Assembly (NCBI GenBank): GCA_029204225.1
Contig: CM055099.1
Coordinates: forward strand, 41,729,359-41,793,358
Length of the DNA: 64,000 bases
Source: Diphasiastrum complanatum
Taxonomy: Eukaryota > Streptophyta > Lycopodiopsida > Lycopodiales > Lycopodiaceae
Direction of reading: 5' to 3'
Of the stretch, positions 36,501 through 46,316 are shown in pieces. Under the pieces are notes generated by a model, which worked only from the letters and a program-made list of their open reading frames with translations, ran no database searches and was not told the origin of the DNA. The position numbers and the translations under genes were made by a program. How positions within the stretch are numbered: position 1 is the first letter of the stretch; every line of letters begins with the position of its first letter.

Positions 36501-39500
36501 ATATTTTTTTAAATTTTTTTTTACCTAAACCTACCCGCCCCCCTCGCATTTCCTCTGAAATTTTTTTGCACCCTCTCCGCCCTGCCATCGCTGCTGGTTT
36601 TTCTTGCCTGCCTTTGATTCCTTGCGTCGCCCATCGCCCACGCAACGCCCTGCCTTGCATCTGATTTCCTTTGCCCTGCATTCGCCCATTTTCAGCGTCT
36701 CTCCAACAGTGAACCCTGCTGTTTTTTTTCCAGTAATCCATCCCTCATTTCATCTGCAATGGTGCAATCCGACCTTTCCGGTCTGTGGGACGAGGTAGAC
36801 ATTGTCAGGCGGGTTGCCGACAAGGCCAACAAGACCGGTCAGAAGATCGTGCGCTGCCGATACTGTCTCGTCGAGTTTGCTGCATCCCTCACTCGCCTTA
36901 AAGGCCATCTGCTCGGTGCACGCGCCAAAAATGGTGCCACCTTGAATGCTGCCCCTTGTGGCAGCATGACCGTCCCCGACAGGCAGCGACTACTGGACAC
37001 CTACGGGCCGCGGCTCGTGGCAGGGGAGAACACCATTTCGGAGGGCGTTCTCCGATTTTGCACCGCTCCTTATGTGACTAACCCAGAGTTGCTGCCTGCT
37101 TGGCTGGCACGCACGAGGAGAGGGAGTGCATCCTCCTCTGGTCCCTTTGCCCCTCAGACAGTTCTGCCTCATGCACCCCCATCTGCTCAGATTCCGGTGG
37201 ATCCCGTCCCATCGCGTCCGACAGTTGCCACTGCGGTTCCACCACCACCCACTGTTGCTTGCACTCCACCAGTCTACGACTTTCTCATGGACTCTCCGCC
37301 ACCCGAGCAGGCCCAGGATGGTATTGGGCGGGCCTTCGAGGATGTGGAAGAGATCCCTTCTTCCTTCCCTTCCCATCCGGATGACCTCCTCAGCCAGCAG
37401 TTTTCGTACCCCATGCCAGATGTTGCCCCTCCACCAGTGCACCCCACCTATGCTGCTGCACCCATCCCTGCCAGTGCATCCCACTCTCCCCATTCCACGT
37501 CTACAGCCGATGCATCCACCAGCGCCCAGCCTGTCGCGTCATCGTCCATTCCCGTCGCGGTTGGTGCACCGTGCTGGAGGTCCACCACCCGTCGTCCACC
37601 AGTGAGAGCCCTCGTGCAGCAGACCATTCGCTGCGCGCATCAGCCACACATGGACAGAGAGGCCACACAGGCCGTGGCCAGTCTGGTTTACGAGCTGAAC
37701 CTGCCCTTTGCCATCACCGACTTTGAGCTCTTCAGAAGGGCCTTCCGCCTTGCACAGTCTGTCAGCCCTAGCTGGAGAGTCCCTAGTTCAGAGGTTGTCC
37801 GCGCACACATGCTGAGGGATAGGGTCGAGTCCTTGTCTAGAGAGATGGAGCCTCTGCGTCGGCACTGGGCCACTTACGGTTGCAGCATCATGTCCGATGG
37901 CTGGACTGATGTCAGGAGGAGGCCGATCCTCAACATACTGGTCTCCAGCTGCATGGGCACACAGTTTTTGAGGGCAGTGGATTGCAACAGGGGGGGGGAG
38001 AGTCATATCTGCAGAGTTCATGTTTGATGTCATCAGGTCTTCCATCCTAGCCATAGGCCCACAGCATGTCGTCACGCTGGTGACGGACAATGCCACGAAC
38101 TGCATTCAGATGGGTGTACTGCTAGAGGCCGAGTTCCCTCATATTGTTCATACCCCCTGTGCAGCCCACGGCATAGACCTTCTGATGGGGGACATTGGAG
38201 CACTTCCCTGGGTTAGAGCCATCGTCCGGGAGGCCCTCTTCCTGGTGACTTTTGTCACCAGAAAGAGGCGTGTTCTTGCCATGTTCCGGGTGTTCAGCCA
38301 TCTGGACCTCCGTAAGCTAGCCCCCACGCGCTTTGCATTCGACTTGGTGGTCATCGACCGTTTGATCAGGTGCAGGGCCCAGCTTCTTCAGATGGTTGCC
38401 AGTGATCTTTGGGGTGCCAGTACATTTCCGCACACTGAGGATGGGGAGCACTTTTCTTCCACGGTGAGGGGAGACCAGTTCTGGAGGGATGCACAGACAT
38501 TGTCAGGACTGCTTCGACCACTCTACATTGTGCTCCGCATGGCTGACAGCGAGGGGTCGACACTTGGACTGGTGTATGAGCTCATGGACCGGATTGGACA
38601 GTTCCTGCAGCTACCCATCTTGCAGCCAGAGAGGTAAGCGGTACAGTGTTGCAATTGACCTTTATCTTTTTAGTACTTGCTAGTTTGTTTTTCTGTCAGT
38701 GTTAAGCTTTTTCGTAATGCCCTAAACCACATGCCCCTCACCTGCAGGATGACAGAGCTGAAGTTCATATGGGAGACGCGGTGAAACTACTTCCACAGGA
38801 GTATCCACAGCGTTGCACACATGCTGCATCCCCTCTTCCTCTCTCCGACACAGATCGCAGACAGAGAGCTCGAGGCCGATTGGCTTCAGTACATTCACAG
38901 GGTGGGTCCACACATAGGTTTGGATCCTATCAGGCTCATGGAGGAGCTCGCTGCATTTCGTTTCGGCATGGGCACATTCGGCCACCCGGCTGCCCAGGAC
39001 CCAGAGAGGAGGCAGCTACCCATTACCTGGTGGACCATGTTCGGTAGCACATACCCATCTATACAACGTCTTGCACTGCGTGTCCTTTCTCAGGTATGCA
39101 TCTCATTTTATCCTCCATTTTTTGTGTTTCGTTGAAGTTTCACCTCTGCCACAATGTGCTGAAGTATTTCAAAGCACGCACCACAGGACTGTGCTGCCTC
39201 CGTGTGTGAGCGTAATTGGAGCACATGGGCACTGATTCACACGAGGAGAAAGAACCGCTTGTCAGTGAGTCAGTTGGAGCGGTTGGTGTTCTATAGCACC
39301 AACGCACGTCTCGCCAGGAGGCTTCCGACCATTACGAGCGCATTGCAGGTGATAAGCTAACCTTTCATAGCATGTTGGTTGACTCCTGGTATGTTGGTTT
39401 CATTTCTTGATAGAGTTGTTTCTCTGACATGCCAATTTTAAACCTTGCAGACGAAGATATCCGATTTGGAGCGCCAGGTTGACTTGCCTACGGACAGCAC

Positions 39501-42500
39501 CCATCCCATGCCTGCAGATGACCTAGGCACACAGTTGATGGCAGAGAGAGAGAGGGAGCTTGCCGAGATGAGAGAGAGAGAGAGAGCTTGGGCTTGAGCA
39601 CAGAGAGCCCCCATTGTATGAGGCAGATGAGCCAGTGTCAGAGGATGAGCATGATGAGGATGAGCCCATTCAGGTTGTGTTTGCCAGACCAAAGAGGGAT
39701 GAGGCAGATTATACAGGTGCAGGGCACACGCCACGGGCAGGGGTCACAGGTGCATCACGTGGCAGAGGTGGGACACATGGCACATGTTATACCGGCAGAC
39801 AGGCAGGGCACACAGGGGGGGGCAGTGGCATACCTACCTATGTCGACATGATGGAGGAGGCTCTTGATAGAGGGCAGAGTGGTTTAGATGCCGGTCCCGC
39901 AGATGTTTGGATGCGTGCAGCACAGAGTCATGGCCGTTACTACAACAGCACACCAGAGGAGGCACCTGATGACTTTCATTGCACAGATTGGGAGGCCATG
40001 CAGGGTCTACAGGGTGCACATGATGAGGCACAGGATGAGGCTTGGGTTGATTCAGGGGTTGGTGCACAGGATGATTCAGAGGTTGGTGCACAGGATGATT
40101 TAGAGGTTGGTGCACAGGATGAGTCCCAGAGCCCAGAGCATTTGTATTCGGATGCCCAGCTGGCCGACTTGGTTGCCACATTGGATTCAGAGGCCCAGCA
40201 GATGCCGAGTGTCAGGGCGCCCCCATCATCTCTTGCCAGCATGCCACACACAGAGTCCCAGCCAGAGCAGCCGCATGAGGTGCCTACAGTTCCTCCAGCT
40301 CCTCAGAGGGTGTATGTGCGTCGCAGCTCCTCCAGTGCCACCGATGCCATTTAGGCCTGCAGCCCCTCCATCGTCGTCCACTTCTGCAGCACCAGGTCTC
40401 CATGGCAAGCCACCATCTGTGCCCAGGTTTTCTCTTGCAGCGCCCACATCCACAGTGGCTCCTCTAGTGGCAGCACCCACGTCACATCCTCCTCCTTTGG
40501 CAGCACCCAGGATGTACCAGTACCGGCCACCACAGCGCCCCTTTCAGTACATATCACCACTGTACTCGCCTCCTGCACAGCCAGTTCCTCCACCTGCAGC
40601 AGCCCCACCGGCACACACTCCACGAGCTCATCCTCCTCGCTCAGTTGCACAGGGAGTTCCCTCTTTTGCTTCCCTATCCCAACCGGCCTCAGCTTGGGCC
40701 CAGCCTAGCCAGCCAGGTGATTTGCATGGGGGTGACGAGGCATTGACAGCTCCTCTTGTCCGCAAGAGACCAGGCAGGCCCAAGGGTGCACCGAACAAGA
40801 AAGGCAAGGCACAGAAACTGCCAGGGAGGAGAGGACGACCACGCAGGGCTCTAGGTACAGGTAGAGGTGCAGTATCACAGCCAGTTGGAGCAGGTGTTGT
40901 TGGTTTGGCCTGCTTGGGGGCTGATGCGGAGGCTGATTGGGAGGATGAGGATGACGAGTCTTCCCCCTCGGATACACAGCCCATGCCAGTTCCAGACAGG
41001 CAGAGATATCGGCTGCGAGAGTCAGCTCGGGACCCTGAGTTGTCTCCAGAGCATTCGTCTGAGTCAGAGCCAGAGCATTGATTGTGGCTCTGTTGTTTTA
41101 GTTTCAGTAGTTTGTCTCTAGCAGACGGTCTACCATTGTACTCAGATGATTTTTCACATTATATACAGTGTTTGGCCTACATTATTTGCTGCACATTGTG
41201 CGTATGTCGCTCTGTACATGTGATGCTTTATTTTATGTTGAAGAATTCTATGTGCGTGTCTGAATCCTATTTTCATTTAATTTCGTTTGAAGTGAATGCT
41301 AGCTTCACATATATGCACCTACATCATGAGCACAGCAATCACCCCTACACCCCAAACGACATTTCATAAACACATGTAATACATCTGCATTTAAAAAAAT
41401 TACAGACATTGCATCTTACATGACCAGGCTCGCGTTGCACAAAAAACAACTATGTATATATTCAACCGTTGTATCAGGATAACATCACATATACTGTCAT
41501 TTTTTTAAGCAGCCATCTAGTTATTTGCTGCACCATAAACTGCCGAAAACTACATAGCAACAGTCCGCCACATACGGGTGGACCTCATCTATTCTAAACA
41601 TCCCTCACTGATCCTCCACCGACTCCTCGCCCTCGTCTGGTGCATTGTTTTGTCGCTCTTGCTCTGCCTCCCGGTTAGCCCGAGCTGCCTCCTGGTTAGC
41701 CCGACGTCTGGCCGCCCTTTCCCTGACCATGATGAGCTGCCGTCGTGTGAAATTCATTCCGATCTGCTCATCCAGATCAAGCTCGACAGCGGGGACAGGA
41801 TCCACAGCGGGGGCGGGTGGCTCCGGTTCCGGATTTCTCTGTCGAGTCTGTCGCAGCATCTCTCGGATATCTGCCTCTTGCTTCCGATGCCTCTCGTTGT
41901 GCCTTCGGATATCTTCCTCAAGCTTTCTCCTGGCTTCGCCCTCGGGCTTCAGTGGTATGCGCTCAGCCATCTCGATCGACCTTCTCCTCACAGCACCCTG
42001 ATCCTTGAACACCCTCTCACAGCACCCTGGCTCTCAAACAGCCTCTCACAGCCTGTCACCGGCTCTCGCTTGCTCTCTCACTGTCTATCACTAGCCCTCT
42101 CACAGCCTCTGAAAATGCCGACCACAATGGCATTGTGAGTGCCTATTTATCCCCACAGCCTGATCGGCCATGTGGATCCCCATCATCCCTCCATGTGCCT
42201 CTGTACCTGCCCCCATGTGATGCTCCCCCCTGTGTTGGTCTCCCATTGGGCCCATGGTCTGCTCACCCACAATGCCCATGTGCCTCTGTACTTGCCCCCA
42301 TGTGATGCTACCCCCCTGTGTTGGTCTCCCATTGGCCCCTCGGTCTGCTCACTCGCAGTGCCCATGTGCCATTGCAACAGTCCCCTGCATCATGTATTGT
42401 ACCCTCTTTTTTTATACCCAGAACCCCCTTTTTTTACTTTTTTTGGTCCTTTTTTGGTAGTTAATATGCAAAAAAAAATTACTAAAAATATATTAAAAAA

Positions 42501-43982
42501 TAAAAAAATATATTAAAAATGGTACCGCCCTGGTACCGCGGATCTCAGGGCGGTACCGTACCGGCGGTACCACTGATATGGTACCGGCGGTACCATACCA
42601 GCGGTACCAGAGGGTACTATGATATGAACAAAACTCACCTTGACTTTTTAGAGCAAAAACTATCAAGTGACCTTTCTAAAAATATAAAAGCAAAAATCAA
42701 TCAAACATTTTGGAAAACACGATCTTTGGATTTTATTAGAGGATTGAGAAGAAGGTCAAGCGAGTTACAAATATCTTAAAACAAACGACAGCATGCTACC
42801 AAACAATTTGGAACGCACCTGCTAAATCATCCCGGACCTGTGTGAGTTTGAGCCAGTCCATCTGACTATAGCCTTTTTCTAGAGGTATTTTCACTCTTTT
42901 GGGGGTTTTGGGTGGTGGCATATTGGATGAAATAGTTGAAGATGTCAACAAAGTGTCGTTTCGAGCATCCGTTCCCATATTGGAGCTTGTAGTAGAATCA
43001 GAAATTTTCACAATTTTGGAGAAATTCCCTGAGATTGCAGAATCTAAGTCTGAAAGTGTAGCAGCAGTGTCACTATTATCACGACCAAAAAAAAACGTTG
43101 AAGATTGAGGAATGGGTTTTGGAGATCCAGGCTCATCTGTGCTCGATAGCAAACTATCCTGCACTCCAACAGTTCTCGTCACTCCAATACTGCAAAGACC
43201 TTTTAATGCCACTATGGTATGCAAATTTGCAGATGAAATAACACCAACGTTAAAATTGACACAAGGGCGGGGACGCAGCTCCTGCCTGTCATCTAAGGTT
43301 TTAGCCTTTGCAGCATAATTATGCAAACTTCTCGTTTCATTAAAACCAACTTAAGCATTCTAAGAGTTACCGACGCCAAAATGCCATCGTAAAACTGTGT
43401 ACCAATTTACAACTACAAGAATGCAATCCTTCTACATATCCCTGTCAGAAAGCCCTCACAAAGCTTGTGCTGATTATTTTTTTAGGGTCAAAATTTGATA
43501 AACCCTAAGTTTCTCTGTACCTTCTTCCCCGACGCTAATTACTGTAGCATAAAAATTTTGAGGATAAAGCCATCGCCGAGCTAATTCACTAGCATGTGAC
43601 GCCATATGTTCTGCCAGTTTTACATTCTTTGCAAAATAGAAGTATGCAATAGATTGCTGTAACTGGAATCGAGATATACAGCTTGTAAAGCTTTAAAAAT
43701 GTGAAATCATATACCAAAATAAGTATTAAAATTGCGGGCGAAATCGAAGCATGTCTTGAAATTGCGAAATTCCTCAAATTGCAAAATCTTGAGATCGTCT
43801 GAAAAACACCAGAAAAAGAATGCGAATTCCAATAGCAAAGCTTTTCCTGAATTCAATTAGACACAAACAGGCGGTCCAGCTGATCAAACATAGGTGAGAT
43901 GATCCGTGAAACTTATGGAATTCACAAGGAGGGGCGAGGGAACTTGCCTGTTGAAAGCTAAAATCCGCCAAATGAGCACCCA

Positions 43983-43983
<1 letters not shown>
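30469..43983 (-). CDS. RLF-type cytochrome b5-domain protein gene (partial; exons across 13.5 kb)
   Basis: The protein family is the plant REDUCED LATERAL ROOT FORMATION-like group: cytosolic proteins with a Ser/Thr-rich N-terminus, a conserved KGYSQMDWLKL segment and a C-terminal cytochrome b5 heme domain. Assembled here: exon B (to 42819) has IPLEKGYSQMDWLKLTQ then DDLAG. Exon C (33775-33641) has IKGWSNRRPISMEELKQHK, WTVLRGRVYNISPY and the first heme ligand in FHPGG. Exon D (30519-30469) has IDMLMKGAGKDCTALF. Donor and acceptor phases match exactly at both junctions (phase 1 each). A possible first exon is at 43983-43948. The last exon with the second heme histidine was not found, so the gene is either incomplete in my reading or broken. 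Introns are 9043 and 3121 bp and contain transposons. Confidence 0.8.
30646..30720. repeat. Nested palindromes in the RLF intron
   Basis: GCGATCCAGAATG (30659-30671) and its exact inverse (30673-30685) flank a single base. Nearby are CAGCTG, TTCTGGACAGCAGAAC and a further GGATCGC (30714-30720). A T/A-rich stretch and TTCC/GGAA motifs (to about 30960) follow. It is probably a small non-autonomous transposon remnant. Confidence 0.5.
31081..32456 (+). mobile_element. Internal region of a non-coding LTR element (probable)
   Basis: This stretch precedes a polypurine tract and 3' LTR but shows no gag or pol domains, only short open frames (longest 113 codons at 31999-32340). It ends ACATTAAGGGGGAG, a good polypurine tract. 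It is either a heavily decayed copia or a non-autonomous LTR element. The 5' end is not identified. Confidence 0.4.
32457..32859 (+). repeat. 3' LTR following a polypurine tract
   Basis: 403 bp, TGTTACTGTTAATG to GTTTTCTAACA, immediately after AAGGGGGAG. Its last 140 bases recur at 35703-35861. It lies in the intron between RLF exons C and D. Confidence 0.7.
33641..33775 (-). CDS. RLF-like gene, exon C (heme domain, first His)
   Basis: 135 bp bounded by TTCTTTGTAG| and GGAG|GTATCA. It encodes the N-terminal half of the cytochrome b5 fold, including HPGG, whose histidine is an axial heme ligand in the family. Confidence 0.85.
33960..35053 (-). pseudogene. Copia gag/pre-integrase fragment, minus strand
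   Basis: Pieces in order on the minus strand: a capsid remnant (HEELAESYFKTKLEAVL, about 35000-34900); a CCHC knuckle CFYCFKIGHVEVEC (about 34680-34640); and a GAG-pre-integrase segment with GHLNQAAFKLLH (about 34100) and CILGKHHRSN (about 34000). The frame is interrupted repeatedly. It is inserted in the 9-kb RLF intron. Confidence 0.65.
35703..35861 (+). repeat. LTR end fragment, copy of 32719-32859
   Basis: Shares TAGTTGGAGT, TCTCATGTG-like and GGTTTTCTAACA blocks in the same order and spacing as the end of the LTR at 32457-32859. Confidence 0.6.
36380..36387. repeat. hAT target-site duplication, left (ATATGAAC)
   Basis: Identical to 42622-42629 beyond the right end. Confidence 0.9.
36388..36474. 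repeat. hAT left terminal and subterminal repeats
   Basis: Four to five copies of the palindromic GGTACCGCGGTACC motif or close variants occur in 87 bp, the likely transposase-binding array. Confidence 0.85.
36759..41081 (+). pseudogene. hAT transposase gene (BED, DUF659, dimerisation domain, AT-hook tail), lightly damaged
   Basis: Exon 1 (36759-38633) encodes a BED finger (CRYC at residues 33-36, H50), a long Pro/Ser linker, DUF659 (CSIMSDGWTDVRRR) and the RNase H-like core with VTDNATNCIQMG and TPCAAHGIDLL. Exon 2 (38748-39093) continues the core with FRFGMGTFGHPAAQDPERRQ. Exon 3 (39187-39348) is the C-terminal dimerisation region (ASVCERNWSTWALIHTRRKN). Exon 4 (39451-41081) is a long acidic then Pro-rich tail with two AT-hook-like cores (RPGRPKG, RRGRPRR; about 40761-40850). 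All introns have GT-AG borders in phase. Damage is one extra G in a G9 run (37990-37998), a TGA at 38782-38784, a shift in a GA tract (about 39543-39590) and another near 40310-40345. Confidence 0.88.
41605..41970 (-). CDS. Antisense small gene inside the hAT element: charged coiled-coil-like protein
   Basis: 121 residues starting MAERIPLKPEGEARRKLEE. The ATG has a strong context (GAGATGG), although the frame extends 14 codons further upstream to 42012. The N-terminal half is a long Arg/Glu-rich helix (EEDIRRHNERHRKQEADI). A Pro/acidic linker and a second Arg/Ala/Glu helix (RERAARRRANQEAARANR) follow, then an acidic end. I recognise no family. The frame is intact while the transposase is damaged. 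It lies between the transposase stop and the right terminal repeats, so it would be a second gene of the transposon transcribed toward the transposase. It could instead be a captured fragment. Confidence 0.5.
   Translation of the reverse strand: MAERIPLKPEGEARRKLEEDIRRHNERHRKQEADIREMLRQTRQRNPEPEPPAPAVDPVPAVELDLDEQIGMNFTRRQLIMVRERAARRRANQEAARANREAEQERQNNAPDEGEESVEDQ
42191..42370. repeat. Tandem repeat, 85-86-bp period, about 2.1 copies
   Basis: Blocks beginning CCATGTGCCTCTGTAC recur at 42191, 42276 and (partial) 42362, inside the hAT element between the antisense gene and the right terminal array. They may belong to its promoter. Confidence 0.88.
42519..42621. repeat. hAT right terminal and subterminal repeats
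   Basis: An array of GGTACCGCGG and GGTACCGGCGGTACC variants that mirrors the left end and finishes AGGGTACTATG. Confidence 0.85.
42622..42629. repeat. hAT target-site duplication, right (ATATGAAC)
   Basis: Identical to 36380-36387. Confidence 0.9.
42819..43350 (-). CDS. RLF-like gene, exon B
   Basis: The open frame runs from after a TAA (43351-43353) to the donor GCAG|GTGCGT at 42819/42818. It encodes a Ser/Thr-rich, probably disordered region, then the conserved RVKIPLEKGYSQMDWLKL segment. No ATG precedes this part in frame, so it starts at an acceptor somewhere at or below 43350. Confidence 0.75.
43948..43983 (-). CDS. Candidate first exon of the RLF-like gene (GC-AG intron)
   Basis: ATG at 43983 gives MGAHLADFSFQQ, then CAG|GCAAGT, a perfect GC-type donor. 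The DFSF motif resembles the short N-terminus of RLF-like proteins, and the (GA)n-rich stretch just upstream would be 5' UTR. I could not phase it unambiguously to exon B, so one more small exon or another start is possible. Confidence 0.4.

Positions 43984-44014
<31 letters not shown>
43984..44014. repeat. (CT)n microsatellite in the presumed RLF 5' UTR
   Basis: Reads as (GA)n just upstream of the candidate RLF start codon on the minus strand. GA-rich leaders are common in plant promoters. Confidence 0.9.
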
Positions 44015-44017
<3 letters not shown>

Positions 44018-44321
44018 TTCTAGCTTCTATTTTCTTCTCAATTTCGATCGATCTCGCCTTCTCTCTTCGACTTTCTTCCCTAGACCTCTACCTCCACACA
44101 ATGGAGGCAGCTGTGTTCATATGTGGCGGTGTACGACTCTAGATGCATGCATCCATGGACCTTTTTGCCACCTTATATCTCTACTCAAGTGCCTAGCATG
44201 ATCATGCAAATAAAGTGAGTCTACTATATGCCACCCTTCATATAGTAGGATGCTCCTTGCTTGTTCCATCCTAGATCAAAGGTAATCCACAAGTGAGATC
44301 CTCTCTTCCAAGGCAGGCTTT

Positions 44322-44421
44322 GAGAACTCCAAGAACTCGAGTGCCCTATTTTTCACGACTCCACCACCCTCAGAACTCCAAGAACTCGAGTGCCCTATTT
44401 CTCACGACTCCACCACCCTCA
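44322..44421. repeat. Tandem duplication, 50-bp period
   Basis: Two near-identical copies starting AGAACTCCAAGAACTCGAG. Confidence 0.92.
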
Positions 44422-44521
44422 TCCGTGTGCTCTCAAAGTTCCCACCACCCTTGGATGAGGCACGTGCACCACATTACTATTTTGGGTATAGTTGGAAAAG
44501 TCATGATCTTCGGATTGAGCT

Positions 44522-44700
44522 TAATGCCACCATGACTTGCTCTTTCATAGATTGAGCTAATTGTCACCTTAAATTGGTTATCGCAAAATAATTGAGAACA
44601 TAAATCCCCCACCCAATGCCACCATGACTTGCTCATTCGTAGATTGAGCTAGTTGTCCCCTTGAATTGGTCATCACAAATTAATTGCAAACATAAACTTT
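44522..44700. repeat. Tandem duplication, about 95-bp period
   Basis: AATGCCACCATGACTTGCTC and the following 70 bases occur twice with about 15% divergence. Confidence 0.8.
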
Positions 44701-44942
44701 CATCCCCATTTAAATAAGAGAATCAGCATGTTCTTGCATTGTCATACCTATGATTTTCAGACATTCACTAAGCCTCTGACACCCTGCTCAACTTGAGCTT
44801 GAGCTCCATCCTTTATTCACAGTAGCCCCTCCCGATTCTAGTTATAGATAATGGCCATAAGGAGAGAATGTAAAGCACGAATGTAAAGGAGTGGGCATGC
44901 TAGTGATGTATCTTGTCATCATCGTCCCCACCTATGCTCTAA

Positions 44943-45090
44943 CTCGTCCCAAGGCTCAAGGAGCCTCAAGCAACTTAATGTCTTTCCAATAATGCTTGTA
45001 CTTGTCCCAAGGCTCAAGAAGCCTCAAGCAAGTTAATGTCTTTCCAATTATGCTTATACTTGTCCCAAGGCTTAAAGAGCCTCAAGCTAG
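44943..45090. repeat. Triplicated repeat, about 60-bp period
   Basis: Three copies of CTTGTCCCAAGGCTCAAG...GCCTCAAGCAA..TTAATG in a row, the last one partial. Confidence 0.85.
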
Positions 45091-45110
45091 CTAGTGATGC
45101 ATTCCCCTAT

Positions 45111-46316
45111 ACTTCTTTATACATCTTTGGGTGTGCCCTTAAAGATAAATAGTTGTCAGTTTTGAATGAACCTTGTCTAACTCGCATAATAAAGTGCCAT
45201 GCAGATATCATCTAAAATTCTTCTCATTTTATGTTGCATGTATTGCATAATTTAATGGTCATAATTTTGGCTTTGCCTTACACATGGAGTACAAGTTTGA
45301 AAATGCTTCTTTTTGTATTTTCTATATCAAGATCTTGACTTGCCTTATTAATCTAGGATTTTGTGCTTACGTGGTCAATGGAAGCTAAGTCAATTCCTCT
45401 TGAATCAGTTGAGCGTCGTGCAGGTTTAGACCGATATGGCCTACTTACTAGGGGTTTGGCCCCATCAACCAACAGAATGGTGTGAACCAGTACATTTGGT
45501 GATATGCCCTTCAACTCAACATAATTCCATGCGAATATTCTCGGTACTTCTGATGTGCAGATCTAAAAGCAAAAAACTTTTTTTGGAGAGAAAACTGATG
45601 GTATGGGACATCAGTGATTTCAAAGGGGAATTTGTGCGGGAATGATCTGTAGACCAGTGGTTAGTATTTACATTATTAGTAATGCTAACACTTGAAACCA
45701 TTGGTCAATGTAAAGATCACTAGGGAAAACCCCTAAGATGAGGATAGAAAAACACAAGAGAGACTATCGAGCAATTCGTCCTTTTATAGGGATAATATTA
45801 ACAACTTGTCCGATGTTGGTGTATTAGATGCAGTGCCAAGCGTTGTGCAATAATTGTTTGTTAGAGTTTGAGATTGTAATAGTGGCTCTTGAGGAGAGAA
45901 ATAGAAACATATTTAGTTATTCAGCGTTAACCATTTGTATTAGATATCTTGCATTGGATACTAGTTGCATCAAATTCCTTATTATAACAAAAAGATTTAT
46001 AATATGTATATCTCTTCAATACGATGTGCTGAACTTTGTAGTTTGATTTTCGACAATGACATTATGAAAAGGTCTATAGATATTTATGGCAAGTGTATGC
46101 TGCTTTTAGTTATTTGATGTGCCTTTAAATCACAAAGAAGTAAAAAATGATATCTTATATCTACCTTTCTATTTAAGGACATACATGAATTTCTAGTAGT
46201 CTACATTATTAATTTAGTTAGTTGATTGACTACATTTTCTGCGGCTTGTACTTTTCGTTCACACCTTGGTTCTTCATTCTGTTCAACATTTACCTTTAGT
46301 CTTTGGTTGGGGGAAC
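45111..46316. other. Spacer without recognisable genes
   Basis: Short open frames only, none recognised. Confidence 0.55.

Larger units (their letters stand above)
36388..42621 (+). mobile_element. hAT DNA transposon with both ends and 8-bp target duplication
   Basis: 6234 bp. It begins CATAGGTCCCGCGG and, read from the other end, CATAGTACCCTCTGG. ATATGAAC is present immediately outside both ends (36380-36387 and 42622-42629); an 8-bp duplication is the hAT hallmark. Both subterminal regions are crowded with GGTACCGCGG/GGTACCGGCGG motifs. It carries a spliced transposase gene on the plus strand and a small antisense gene near its right end. It lies wholly within an intron of the RLF-like gene, in opposite orientation. 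Confidence 0.92.

Noticed and set aside
37126-37605. 159-codon frame overlapping the hAT transposase in another frame
   Set aside because: It is a shadow of the GC-rich, Pro-rich transposase linker.
40628-40984. Several long antisense frames opposite transposase exon 4
   Set aside because: They result from the low stop frequency of GC-rich sequence opposite Pro/Ala coding and have no start context or domain.
41578-42138. 186-codon plus-strand frame at the right of the hAT element
   Set aside because: It is antisense to the better-supported 121-residue frame, hydrophobic/Ser-rich, and lacks any motif.
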